This document shows, piece by piece, positions 33,625 to 44,439 of a DNA stretch of 64,000 bases; within the stretch, counting starts at the first letter, position 1, and the number at the start of each line of letters is the position of its first letter. The stretch covers positions 99,435,552 to 99,499,551 of the forward strand of contig NC_073313.1 in assembly GCF_027595985.1 (NCBI RefSeq). Direction: 5' to 3'. Position numbers and translations under genes: made by a program. A model generated the notes under the pieces. It had not been told where the DNA came from. It was given only the letters and a program-made list of their open reading frames with translations, and made no database searches. This stretch comes from Sorex araneus. Its lineage: Eukaryota > Chordata > Mammalia > Eulipotyphla > Soricidae.

Positions 33625-34055
33625 CTTCTAAATTTTATTTTATTGAATAAGTATGAGATATAGCTACAAGCTTTCATGTTTAAGTTATAATTACACAATG
33701 ATCAAACACCCATCCCTCCACCAGTGCACATTCCCCACCACCAATATCCCCAGTATTCCCCATTTCCCACCCTTCCACTGCCTCCATGGCAGACAATATT
33801 CCCCATACTCTCTCTCTACTTTTGAGCATTATGGTTTGCAATACAGATATCGAGAGGTTATCATGTTTGGTCCTTTATCTATTTTCAGCACACATCTCCC
33901 ATCCCGACTGATTCCTCCAACCCTCATCTTCTTAGTGATCGTTTCTATATTCCAGCTGCCTTATCCTCTCCACTCATGAGGCAGGCTTCCAACTATGAAG
34001 CAATATCCCTGGCCCTTGTATCTACTGTCCTTGGATATCAGTCTCATATTAAAAC
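33625..34055 (-). mobile_element. L1 3'UTR, 5'-truncated copy
   Basis: The antisense L1 tail pattern is complete: TTTATTTTATTGAATAAGTATGAG, CATCCCTCCACCAGTGCACATTCC, GCCTCCATGGCAGAC, then TATGGTTTGCAATACAGATATCG, AGCACACATCTCCCATCCCG. It belongs to the same subfamily as 58440-58650. Confidence 0.9.
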
Positions 34056-34169
34056 ATTCCATTTTTAACGTGTGAAATAATGAGAAAATGCTACTTAGGA
34101 ACAAAAATCTTTTCCTAACCAAATTTTCTCTACAATTGGCAGAAAAATGCCTGTTTTTTGCATTTACAA

Positions 34170-34605
34170 TTTATTTTTTAACTGTTTTTATTTTAATGAC
34201 TCAAGGTGCGATACAGTAACAGACTTACAAAGTTTTGTAATTACATTTCAATCAAACAATGTTCGAGTGTCCATCCCTCCACCAGTCCCTATTCTCCACC
34301 ACCAATATTCCTAGTATCCCTCCTGCCACCCCCACTTGTTTCCACTCCTTGGCTCTGTGGCAGACACATTCCCTCTTACTCTCTCTCTCCTTTGGGGTAT
34401 TATGGTTTGCAATATTGGTACTAAGCGGTCATCATGTTTGGTCCATAGTCTACTTTCAGCATGCATCTACCATCCCAAGTGATCCTTCAAAACCATCATT
34501 TACCTAGTGGTCCCTTCTCCATTCCAGCTTCCTTCACCCCCAGCACATGAGATTGGCTTCCAAACCATGGAGCGATCCTTCTGAATGCCTGGTCTTTTGC
34601 TGATG
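34170..34605 (-). mobile_element. L1 3'UTR, second truncated copy
   Basis: Same layout as the previous element (CCATCCCTCCACCAGTCCC, CTCTGTGGCAGACACATTCC, ATTATGGTTTGCAATATTGG, CAGCATGCATCTACCATCCC). It is a separate insertion, not a tandem duplication, because unrelated sequence lies between. Confidence 0.9.
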
Positions 34606-34984
34606 ATTCAATCAGCAAATGTATGACAAAATTTTAGTAACTGACTACAAACATTTCATTCAGTTTAAAGATTATTATCCTGTTTTCATAACATAGTTGA
34701 AATTAAAAAAAACTTCAAAACCTTCCAAATGTGAAACACATCCAAATGTGCATTGTTTTATTAATTTCATAGTTTCTATGGGTTGGGGTTCAGAAAATTC
34801 TTGAGTGAATGGGAAATAATGAAAATAATTAAGCATGACAAAACCTGCTCTTAAAATGAACAAAATGACCATGTATTCTTTCTTAGTCTTACATTTTCAA
34901 TTATTATTATCATTGTCATTATTATTATTATTATAAAATGAAAACATTGTGTTCTTAATTAATGACTTGGTTAGGTATTTTTTT

Positions 34985-35100
34985 GTTTGCAGGACATAGA
35001 GGGCTGTAGGGATCTCTGAGTATTTCAGGGATCAAACCTGGTCAACCACATGTGAGGCACACACCTTATTCCCTGTAGTATCACTCCATATCTGGTTCCC
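34985..35100 (-). mobile_element. Diverged SINE fragment
   Basis: CAGGGATCAAACCTGGTCAACCACATG, then GTAGTATCACTCC is the reverse-complement 5' half of the SINE. Confidence 0.6.
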
Positions 35101-35104
35101 TAAA

Positions 35105-35365
35105 AGTTTGACAACAGATTGGAAGGCCATCAATGGATGAAAAATTGTCTTTTCATCAGATGGTCAGATGGTGTTGGAACAACTAAAAAGGCAATGGATT
35201 CACTAGGAACTACATCTTTCACCATACACAATAAAATTAAGTATAAATGGATCAAAAATTAAACATAAGAATAAAATCTATAAAATTCTTACATGAAAAT
35301 ACAGAAGTGCATCTTCAGGCTGTGAATTTTGGAAAGAATTTTAGAGTTAATAAAAATTAAGCAAA
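35105..35365 (+). mobile_element. L1 ORF2 fragment
   Basis: CACCATACACAATAAAATTAAG, AAATGGATCAAAAATTAAACATAAG and the TAAAATTCTTACATGAAAATAC stretch are typical L1 ORF2 C-terminal text. The frame is broken. Confidence 0.65.
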
Positions 35366-35436
35366 AATATAGACCTCTAAGATTTTATGAAGAGTAATAT
35401 TTTTGCTCTGCAGTAAACAGCATCCAAAACCAAATG

Positions 35437-35665
35437 TCAGGGCCAGGAGGTGACTCCATTGTCATGGGCATATGTCTGGTATATGCTGGACTGTGTTTGA
35501 ATTCCAGCACCAGATGGCCCCCAGTACTCCATTGAATATAGTTCTGGAGGTCTGCCCTCAACCACTTCCAGAAAGGACACTGGCAGCCCCACTCAAGCAT
35601 GCTGGAATCTTCCTGATGGCCCCCAGCATTTCCAGCCCTTCCAGTACCGCTTAGAAGGGCCCAAA
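35437..35665 (+). mobile_element. Possible old tRNA-derived SINE
   Basis: GTTTGAATTCCAGCACCAGATGG resembles a B-box and the following SINE body, but the A-box region is poor. Confidence 0.3.
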
Positions 35666-35884
35666 TGACTATGTTTTACTGAGAGTAGACCCTGCCCCTC
35701 CTCAGCAATGCAAATGATGCACTCTCCCCTCACAGTAAGTGTGAAAATATAAATCAGGAAATATAATTAAATATTTGTAGAGAATCTATCTCATATGGGA
35801 TCGCATCCACAATTAAAATTAAACTTTTAACAATACAAAATAGAAATATATATGTATGCTTGCATATGTTGAGCATTTTTTTCA

Positions 35885-36030
35885 AATAGACCCTTTTTTA
35901 TTGAATCCCCATGAGATACAGTTACAAAGCTGCTCATGATCGGGTTTCAGTCAATGTTCCAACACTCATCCTTTCAGCAATGGACATTTCCCACCACCAA
36001 TGACCCCAGTTTCCCTCCTGCCACTCTTTA
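35885..36030 (-). mobile_element. L1 3' tail
   Basis: TTTTTTATTGAATCCCCATGAGATACAGTTACAAAG, then TTCCAACACTCATCC and CCACCACCAATGACCCC. Short truncated copy. Confidence 0.8.
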
Positions 36031-36279
36031 AGCACAGCTGGTGTGCCCTCCAAAAATGGACTAATTTCCTGCATGTCCGTGTTAAAAATAGGCAATGCTG
36101 ATAATGCTTTTTTTTTCAGTTCACAATGTCTGATGAAAGTAAATGTGGCAGATTAGAAACTAAATGAAGATTTGACTAAACTAGAATCAGCCTTCCCCGT
36201 GTCTCTCTGGTTAAACAGACAGAGTCCACGTTTGAGCTGTAATAAATGGATGCTGTGCTCTAACCCCAGCTGCTTCAGG

Positions 36280-36560
36280 GACCATCGTGCCAGCGATGCA
36301 CTTCGCGCTCAAAGTACCGTTGCCTTGTATGCCTCCCATTTGCAGCCTGCAGGTTAGCTAGCGTCCCCTGGGCGCGAGCCCTTAAGGCTGGAAGGCCGGG
36401 GAGTAGACATGTTAGCAGCTCGGAGCACCTGTTTCCCATAGCACGGCTCAATCCCGTCCAAAATGCTCGCTTTTCAGGCCCCACCCGCGTAAATCTCTGT
36501 ACCCTCCAGTCTCCGTCCGCACCCCCACCCCCCGTGCGCCTCAGGTCCCGCCCCTCCTCT
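36280..36560. promoter_or_regulatory. CpG-rich, promoter-like segment
   Basis: A local GC-rich, CpG-rich block (GCGCGAGCCC, AGGCCGGGGAG, CCCACCCGCG, CCGTGCGCC) with a GC-box-like TCCCGCCCCTCC at 36545. A 102-codon frame crosses it on the minus strand but shows no family similarity. It is bordered on the right by a minus-strand L1. It could be an orphan promoter or a GC-rich 5' end of a retroelement. Confidence 0.35.
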
Positions 36561-36785
36561 CTTAAAAATATTGTTACCGACACTCTGTGCTACATGTTGA
36601 GAAGTCTGTCCTCTCTTTTAAGAAGCTCCTTTAAGGATTCTTGCAAAACTGGTTTACTGGCTAATAATTACCTAAGTTGCCTGTCCCTCCAGTTTTGTGT
36701 CATTCTTTCAAATCTCAATGGTAATATAGCTAGATAGAGTATTTCTAGTGAGGTGTTTATTTTGTTAATTTTTTTGTATTATAGA

Positions 36786-36955
36786 ACAGAGGGTCGGACA
36801 TTTGCATTGCACGCAGGCGACCCAGGTTTGACAAGCTACCCATGGCATACTCGATATGCCAAAAACATAACAAGTCTCACAATGGAGATGTTACTGGTGC
36901 CCGCTCGAGCAAATCAATGAGCAACGGATGACAGTGATACAGTGATACAGTGATC
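36786..36955 (+). mobile_element. SOR-type SINE, long subtype, partial
   Basis: GGACATTTGCATTGCACGCAGG, then ACTCGATATGCCAAAAACATAACAAG, CCCGCTCGAGCAAATCAATG and GATACAGTGATACAGTGAT. The head and middle are partly deleted. Confidence 0.8.
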
Positions 36956-37224
36956 CTTTCATACTCTCTGGCTTGTAGGGTCTCATTTGATAGATCTGCT
37001 ATGAATCTTAGGGAATCTCCTTTATAGGTAAGTTGCTTTACTGATCTTACTACTTTAAATATTCTATATATATCTTCATAATTTCTCATTTTGAGTACAA
37101 TTTGTCTTGAAGTTTTTGTAGTTGGGTCTATTTTCAGTGGGACCCTTTGGACCTCTTTGATCTCAGTGCTTGTAATTATCAAGTCTATGAAACTCCTGTC
37201 AATGATTTCTTTAATGATCGTTGC

Positions 37225-37432
37225 TTCATAGCACAGCAGGTAGGGCATTTGCCTTGCATGCAAGGCAAACTACCGAGAGTATCCCATCTGCACAGCAGAG
37301 CCTGGCAAGCTACCTGTGGTGTATTCAATATGCCAAAACAGTAACAACAAGTCTCACAATGGAGACGTTACTGGTGCCCGCTCGAACAAATCGACGAACA
37401 ACGGTAAGACAGTTCTACAGTCCTATAGCTCT
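37225..37432 (+). mobile_element. SOR-type SINE, long subtype
   Basis: TAGCACAGCAGGTAGGGCATTTGCC, then TATTCAATATGCCAAAACAG and GCCCGCTCGAACAAATCGACG. Inserted within the ORF1 remnant of an older L1. Confidence 0.85.
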
Positions 37433-37639
37433 TCAGGGACCTTGTTGATTAATTTATAGTTCCTCATCACCTCATCCAGTAATTCTCTGATATGGTGTTC
37501 ATTTCTTTTCAGATTATTTTCCACCTTCTGCTGTTTTCTAGTGGTTTCCTTCATCTCATATTGAAGCTCCTTAACTCAGCTGCTATTAGTCTACTGTTCA
37601 AAGCTTCTTTTGAGAGGGTTGTATTTGGGTTTTTGTTTT

Positions 37640-37985
37640 AATTGAATCACTGTGAGATAGACCCTTACAATGCTGTTGATGATTAGGATTCAGTCATACA
37701 GCGTTTCAACACCCATCCCTCCACCGCTGTACATTTCCCAGAACCAGTGTCTCCAGTTTCCCTCCCATCACCCCCCACCCCAATTCACCATCTGCCTCTA
37801 TAGCAGGCTCTTTTCTTCTCCCTTTCTCTCTCTCTTTTCTTTTTGGGAATTGTGGTTTGCAATACGGACACTGAAAAATTATCATGTATACACTTTTACC
37901 TACGTTTAACACTCAGATCTTGTCCAACGTGATCATCCCCAGTTATTGTCATACTTTTCCCTTTTCTCTCTTACCCACCATCCAA
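37640..37985 (-). mobile_element. L1 3'UTR, truncated copy
   Basis: TTAATTGAATCACTGTGAGATAG, CACCCATCCCTCCACCGCTG, then GTGGTTTGCAATACGGACACTG. Antisense 3'UTR inserted into the older L1. Confidence 0.85.
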
Positions 37986-38274
37986 GCCAAACACACTTAA
38001 GATAGAAAAGGGAGCCATATGACAATAAGAGCTGGAAATTATCACATTGGGTGGAGGGTAGGTAATATATATAAGGGAACTCAATGGAGAGTTTTAAATT
38101 ACTATTATGCTCTTAATTTATGCTTGTAGTTTTTTAAAATTACAGCATTCATTCGTTCTTCTGCTCTGCTGGCTTTGTTGACTACCTGTGCTATTATTAT
38201 CTCATTAAACATCCTCACAATGGTGTCATTAAAGTCATTGTCTGAGTTGGTTCATGCTATTTGAGCCTTCTGTG

Positions 38275-38475
38275 TCCTTTTTAAAAAAATATTATAACAC
38301 TGTGATATACCAAGTTGTTCATAATACAGTTGTTTCAGGCCTCAAATGTTCCAACACCAGTTCCACCACGAGCATGACCTTCCACCCCTCAATGCTCCTC
38401 CTCTTCCACCCACCACCCCAGCCTACCCCTTACAGATATAAAGATATTTACTTCATATTATTTGTTACAACACAA
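38275..38475 (-). mobile_element. L1 3' tail of older subfamily
   Basis: TTTTTAAAAAAATATTATAACACTGTG, CAAGTTGTTCATAATACAG, GTTCCAACACCAGTTCCACC, then a C-rich run. It resembles the tail at 4561-4742. Confidence 0.7.
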
Positions 38476-39177
38476 AGGTACATGGGCTTATCAAACCTTA
38501 GATTGATGCCAGTACACTTGTGATTATTGTTATATCTCACAATGATGTTGTTAAAGTCACTGTCTGAGAATCAATGGCACTGCTTAGTGATTTTTGAGCC
38601 TTCTGTGTTATTGTTTAAGTTCATTGATCTTGGTGGTCCTCTGTGAAACTTTTCCATCAGATTTGCTGGAGTCCTGCTGGGCTGACAGTACTATGAAATT
38701 TTGAAGTGTCACATGGTGGTGTGGACAGAAGCTATATATCTTGAATAATTTGATGGCTTGGCAGTTTGCTAAAGTTCAACTGTGTAGCTGTGTTGTTTCT
38801 CTACTGGCAAGATTATGGGTGTGGATAAGGGCTATTGAGTTTTCTGGTGGCAGCATGGAGGGATTCAGCCTACCTCTGTTTGGAGAATACCCCAGAGCTC
38901 TCAGACAATAGACTGACCCCCCTAGGAAGTTCAGCTGTTCGCCATTCTGTTTGAGCTTAGATGTGTCATTGGACCATTTCAGTTTTAGAGGATGTCTGAT
39001 GTGGATGGGGGCAGAAAATGCAATCTTTTGCTGTCTCCATTCTGAGAAGGCCTCAGAGTTCTCAGCACAGAACAGTCTACCTGGGAACATTCGGCAGTAT
39101 CATATTCTTTTGGAGATGTAGTGCTGGTCCATTTATCTTCCAGCAAGATGGCCCCTTTTTCTGTTTAGTATTGTTTT

Positions 39178-39332
39178 GTTTTGGGACCACACCTGGCAGT
39201 GCTCTAGGCTTATTCTGGGTTTATGCTCGGGAATCACGCCTGCTAGGGGGAAACACATAAGATGCTGGGGATTAAAACATGATTGCCTGAAAGCAAAGCA
39301 AGTGCGCTATCAACTATACTATTGATGTAGCC
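39178..39332 (-). mobile_element. Diverged SINE
   Basis: TTTTGGGACCACACCTGGCAGTGCTC, GATGCTGGGGATTAAAACATG and a degraded A-box end. An old SOR-related copy. Confidence 0.6.
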
Positions 39333-39489
39333 AAAATAATAGTTCTTTAATAAAATAAAATTTTAAACTAAAATCAGCTATACATCTTATACAATTCCTA
39401 CAGTGTATCATTGGAACACATCAAGTCAGTACAAGACTCTGAATTTTATCTTTTCTTATGGCATTATTTTAAGTATGGTTTAAATGACA

Positions 39490-40125
39490 TTCTGCAAAAC
39501 CAAAATCGTACATATAACTATTTTGATTGAATGTTTTTTATTGTAGGGTAGATGCCAAGAAATGGAATCACTGGGTTTTATGGAAGTTCAATTCTTGCCT
39601 TTATTCTATTCTTACTTTTTTATCCTACTCATAATTTTTTGGAAAAGCTACTGTAGTCTATTGATGCTGAGCTACATGACATTCCCACCAACAATTAATG
39701 AAGATTCCTTCTAAACCACACTTCAGCAACACTGGCTGTTTCTAGTCTCTTTTGATAAACACCATTATTACTGGTTTTATGTATTTCAATATTTTACATA
39801 GGAAAACAAATCCTGGATATAATTAAGCATCTTGGATATAATTTAAAAAACACCCCTACTAAGTAGAATAAAATAGTTGCATACAATATATCAAATAAAA
39901 TGTTCATATACAAGATATATAAAACATGTACAAAGTTCAACAACAACAAAAATTCAATAACCCCAGGAAAAAAAAGAGGAGGTGAAGAGACACTTACCCA
40001 GAGAAGAATTATGACTAGCCAGTAGGCATATTAGAAAGTATTCACCTTCACTTATTATCAAGGAAATGAAACTAAAAGCACCTGCATATTTTTAAGTGGT
40101 TGGCTGGTAACTTGTAGTGTTAGCA
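39490..40125 (-). mobile_element. Old L1 ORF2 pieces, probably twin-primed
   Basis: At 39490-39790 the ORF2 end is antisense (GATGCCAAGAAATGGAATCACTGGG, then CATTCCCACCAACAATTAATG). At 39880-40125 an upstream ORF2 piece is in plus orientation (CAACAACAACAAAAATTCAATAACCCC, then TATCAAGGAAATGAAACTAAAAGC). The order fits a minus-strand L1 with an inverted 5' part. Confidence 0.5.
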
Positions 40126-40154
40126 GAACATGGTGAGGGAGATTGAAGCTATTG

Positions 40155-40187
<33 letters not shown>

Positions 40188-40189
40188 TA

Positions 40190-40530
40190 ATCCTAACCCT
40201 AGCCCTAACCCTAACCCTAGCCCTAACCCTAACCCTAGCCCTAACCCTAACCCTAACCCTAACTCTAACCCTAACCCTAACCCTAATCCTAACCCTAGCC
40301 CTACATCTAACCCTAACCCTAACCCTAATTAATCCTAATCCTAACCCTACCCTAAGTCTAACCCGAACCATAATGAATCTTAACCCAAACCCTAACTCTA
40401 GCTCTCAATGGTCCTAGCACTAACCTGAACCCTAACCCTCATTAGTCCTAACCCAAACCCTGACTCGAACCCTCACCTAATAACCCTGACCCTAGTCCTG
40501 ACTCCCGCCCTAACCCTAACTGACCCTAAC
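40190..40530 (-). repeat. Interstitial telomeric repeat, TTAGGG on minus strand
   Basis: Plus-strand CCCTAA units, mixed with CCCTAG variants, are most regular at 40196-40330 and become increasingly degenerate toward 40530 (CCCAAA, CCCTCA, CCTGAC variants). The gradient of decay is one-sided, as at a natural subtelomere-telomere junction. Confidence 0.95.
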
Positions 40531-40628
40531 CCCATCTCCACGTGGCCCCCTTGCCCTCCTGTCCCTGAGCCCGCCCCATCCCCAGCGTCATCCCCACCCT
40601 CACCCCGGTCCCTCTGCTTCCACCTCAG

Positions 40629-40741
40629 GACTCCCCACGTGGACCGGCTCGCTCGGGAGGGGCTGAGGCTGACCCAGCATATCGCTGCTGCCTCCGTGTG
40701 TACCCCCAGCCGGGCTGCGTTCCTGACGGGGAGGTACCCGG
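40629..40741 (+). pseudogene. Arylsulfatase exon fragment inside the insertion
   Basis: In the frame starting at the second base, the plus strand encodes [16 protein letters not shown] followed by [16 protein letters not shown]. This holds the sulfatase signature C-T-P-S-R, with the Cys that is modified to formylglycine. An intron-like splice acceptor precedes it. The sequence best resembles the STS/ARSD/ARSL/ARSF cluster exon. It ends abruptly at the target duplication. It is a non-functional single-exon fragment, and which cluster member it is cannot be decided. Confidence 0.85.
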
Positions 40742-40757
40742 GAAGCTATTGCTTTTT

Positions 40758-41344
40758 ATTCAAAGGAAATCAAAGCCTCTGAAAAATTGCAAAATAAGCA
40801 GGGGATAAGCATGGAAACAAGGGCACTAAGTGCACCAAGAGACTTGTGGGACCCTAAGGGAAGGCAATTTAGACATAGTACCTGAGTTATGTGACTAAGC
40901 CCTGAGTCCAGGCAATTTTCCAGAAATAGTTTCAGGCAGAGCCCATATCCCAATCCATAATACTAAGACACCAATTCAGAGCCTTAGGCTATTGCCAGAT
41001 AGCAGGTTTCTTGGAGGCTGCAGATATTAAAAAGAAGTCATTCACTTTGGACAACTGCCAGAGTCAGGATGAGATTTTACTCTTTCAGGTCCACAGGAGA
41101 AAGAAGTAAAGGACCTCAACCTGAAGTCTTATGTCTTAGAAATAGCATTTAAGGATGAGAGAAAATGAATCTAGAAATGGAAAGGATTTGTAAAAAACAA
41201 AAGTATTTTTGCTTTAAAAACATGTTTCCGCATATTTTTTGAAATGTGGTTAATTAAAATTGAAGGAGAATTGAGTCAATTCTTTACTAAATTCAAAACA
41301 TGTTTTAAAGAACATATTCAAGAAATGGGTGCTGGTACTTCTTT
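40758..41344. other. Intergenic, nothing recognised
   Basis: No gene or clear repeat. Confidence 0.4.
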
Positions 41345-41784
<440 letters not shown>

Positions 41785-41834
41785 TTATAGGGTGACTTAA
41801 CTAAGGAGCAAAATAAGAGGCTGTGTTACACCAC

Positions 41835-42383
41835 AGAGACTGGCGCACACACACACAAAAGAACCAGTGCTGGTGTGGATGTGGTGAAAAAGGATCTCTC
41901 AGTCATTGTTCATGGGAATGCTTACTGATTCAGGTTTTTTGTGGAAACAACATGGTCATTTATCAGAAGAAAATATAAATTGAGCTTACATTTGACCCAG
42001 CAATACCACTTCTGGGAATATACCCTGAGGGCCCAACAAGAGACCGCAGAAATGCCATCTGCCCTCCCATGCTCATTGCAGCACTATTCTCAGTAGCCAG
42101 AAGCTAGAAACAACCCAAGTGCCTGAGAACAGATGACTAGGTAAAGAAACTATATTAGATCTACACAATGGAATACTACAAAGCTCTTAAGAAAAATGAA
42201 TTCATTGAATTTGTTTACAAATGGATAGACATGGAGAGTGTCATGCTGAATAATCAGAAGGAGAGGAAGAGACATAGAATGACTGCACTCATTTGTGAAA
42301 TATAAAAACATAGTATGAGACTAATATCCAAAAACAGAACAAACAGGGACCAGGAGAAGTGGCCCATGGTTGGGAACTTGCCA

Positions 42384-42422
<39 letters not shown>

Positions 42423-42780
42423 GGTAGAGGGCAGTTAGAATAGAGAGGGGACCACTTTGACAATTATAGTTGGAAATGATCACTCTGTACAAGTACTGAT
42501 AAAAAAGTGATAAAAGTAGGTAAAGATATATACATAACTTTTCAATATCTATTGCAAACCATGATGTCTAAGAAAACACAATGAGAGAGAGGGAGGGAGG
42601 AAGGGAGAGAGAGAACAAAATACGTACTATAGAAGCAGGCAGGGGGAAGGAAACTGGTGATATTGGTGGTGAGAAATGTATACTGGTTAAGGGATGAATG
42701 TTGGTACATGGTATGTCTGAACTCCAATCATGAACTACTTTGTAACTGTGTATCTCATGATTATTCAATTAAAAAAATAA
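41835..42780 (+). mobile_element. 5'-truncated L1 3' end
   Basis: Begins in the ORF2 C-terminus (AGTGCTGGTGTGGATGTGG, then ACCCAGCAATACCACTTCTGGG, AATGGAATACTACAAAGC). It runs through the 3'UTR (TGCAAACCATGATGTC, CACTGTATA-like CTGGTTAAGGGATGAATG) and ends TTCAATTAAAAAAATAAAATTC. It contains a (GT)n tract. Confidence 0.9.
42387..42420. repeat. (GT)17 microsatellite within L1 3'UTR
   Basis: Uninterrupted GT dinucleotides, probably an expansion within the inserted L1. Confidence 0.97.
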
Positions 42781-43099
42781 AATTCAAAGAAAGGCCATGT
42801 TAGTGTTAATGTGCTGTGGTGGTCACATTACATTAACATCTTATTATACATCTAGGAGACATGTGATTTAATATGAGTTTGAGCCTTAATGAAACTAAGA
42901 CATAAAATCAGAGTCAAGGGACTCTCCTATGAACATGCATTGGTAATTACACCAAAATTGGTTATTCTGATTTCACTTATCAGAAGCTGGTGAACAGCAA
43001 GAAACACAAGAATGATAGCCATAACTATTCTCTAAGTATTTTTTATATTTGCTTCTGCTACCTTAAGGCTTTATTTCCTGAAAAGTAGGGAAAGGAATA
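42781..43099. other. Intergenic, nothing recognised
   Basis: No supported feature. Confidence 0.4.
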
Positions 43100-43345
43100 T
43101 AAATGATAACTTTTCAGTATCTGCATTGCAAATCATAATAACCAAAATGAGAGAGTGAAGAGAGATGTCTTCCATAGAGCAGGTTGGGGTGGGGAATATT
43201 TAGGGAGTTGGATGGAAACTTGGTATATTGGTACTGAGAAATGTACACTGGTGAAGGGATGAGTGTTGGAACACAGTATGACTGAAACCGATCATGAACA
43301 AATTTATAATGTTCCATCTATTGGTGTTTCAATTAAAAATTTGAA
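43100..43345 (+). mobile_element. L1 3'UTR, truncated copy
   Basis: TTTTCAGTATCTGCATTGCAAATC, GAAATGTACACTGGTGAAGGGATG, then TTTCAATTAAAAATTTGAAAA. Sense-strand tail. Confidence 0.88.
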
Positions 43346-43656
43346 AAATAGAAATCACCCATATAATTACAGGATTCTAACAGTGAATTAACTTAATATC
43401 ACTATTATTAAACCAATGAAATTCACACTGGCACAATAAAACTTTGAAATTAGAAAGGAAATACAGGAAAATGAGACTCTTTCATCAAAGACGTTCAAGT
43501 TTACAAAATTCTGACAGGCATCAAGTGAAATGGCAGAACAGATACTGACACTCAAATCTCCCCCACGAATGTAAAGCAGACACCAACTACATAGTATGTA
43601 AAAGTCACATTCATTCACAGCTCCATTGGCCTAAGAGACACATAAATCTGGATATT
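43346..43656. other. Intergenic, nothing recognised
   Basis: No supported feature; it is the target region of the following insertion. Confidence 0.4.
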
Positions 43657-44395
43657 GAAAGGTGCTTGACGATCACCAACTACATTGTAGTTGAAGGCCA
43701 TGTGGGGGAAGGGAGTTGCGGGCTGAATGAGGGCTAGAGACTGAGCACAGCGGCCACTCAACACCTTTATTGCAAACCACAACAGCTAATTAGAGAGAGA
43801 GAACAGAAGGGAATGCCCTGCCACAGTGGCAGGGTGGGGGGGGGGGAGATGGGATTGGGGAGGGTGGGAGGGACGCCGGGTTTACGGGTGGTGGAGAATG
43901 GGCACTGGTGAAGGGATGGGATCCCGAACTTTGTATGAGGGAAGTATAAGCACAAAAGTGTATAAATCTGTAACTGTACCCTCACGGTGATTCTCTAATT
44001 AAATATAAATAAATTATAAAAATTATAAAAAAAAACACTTTGTATTTTTTAGGCCTATTCATGTTTTCTCCTTTAAATTTTCTAAATTTATTTAATTCTT
44101 ACTAAATTTTACATTATAGGCTTTACCTATTTCATGGAAACAAATTATATTAGTGAAAAAAATTTTAAATAGCTTTTCTAATGACTATGAAGACATGATT
44201 ATTACCATAATGAGACCAAGTACAAGATAAAAGTCAATGCAAAATGTTTTAAATATCAAGATTGAAAAATGTCTACATAAATGTAAGTCAGCATTATTTT
44301 ATATTGTGTTTTTTTTGAATTTATTTATATAGGCTAAAGTAAAATAACAATAAATCATCACAAATTTGCAAAAAAAAAAAAAGAAAGGTGCTTGA
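43657..44395 (+). mobile_element. L1 3' end with 3' transduction
   Basis: Target duplication GAAAGGTGCTTGA at 43657-43669 and 44383-44395. Inside, a truncated L1 3'UTR runs from 43670 to its own A-rich end at about 44036 (CTCTAATTAAATATAAATAAATT). Then come about 345 bp of unrelated AT-rich sequence, ending in AATAAATCATCAC (AATAAA at about 44350) and a 12-A tail. The whole unit lies between one pair of duplications, so the downstream part was carried along by read-through transcription of the source L1. Confidence 0.9.
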
Positions 44396-44439
44396 ACACA
44401 GTATTGAACATAATTAGAGGGAGGAGATCAATTTGTGAA

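Larger units (their letters stand above)
36565..39165 (-). mobile_element. Old L1 ORF1 and 5' region, with nested insertions
   Basis: Antisense L1 running from the ORF2-ORF1 junction (GTATTTCTAGTGAGGTGTT, cf. 53501-53520) through ORF1 to the 5' region at about 39165. Minus-strand 36960-37215 encodes an ORF1p RNA-binding block (RQIVLKMRNYEDIYRIFKVV, then KGDSLRFIADLSNETLQAR). Four later insertions interrupt it: SINEs at 36786 and 37225 and L1 tails at 37640 and 38275. Remaining frames are broken. Confidence 0.75.
40145..40757 (-). mobile_element. Retrotransposed TERRA-like telomeric transcript
   Basis: The unit is bounded by GAAGCTATTGCTTTTT at 40145-40160 and 40742-40757. On the minus strand it reads: an arylsulfatase exon in antisense (40741-40629), its intron (splice acceptor CACCTCAG at 40621-40628), degenerate TTAGGG variants (about 40530-40330), regular TTAGGG/TAGGGC repeats (about 40320-40190), then 30 or so A (T run 40155-40185). 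Target duplication, poly(A) and an AT-AAAA-like cut site mean L1-mediated insertion of an RNA. The order subtelomere, decayed repeats, canonical repeats, poly(A) is what a telomeric read-through RNA would give. Confidence 0.85.

Noticed and set aside
36275-36583. A 102-codon minus-strand frame in the CpG-rich block.
   Set aside because: Open because of GC-rich composition. No family resemblance and no homologue recognised.
40120-40417. Open frames of 83 and 95 codons on opposite strands.
   Set aside because: They translate telomeric repeats into Leu-Thr or Arg-Val runs and are not genes.
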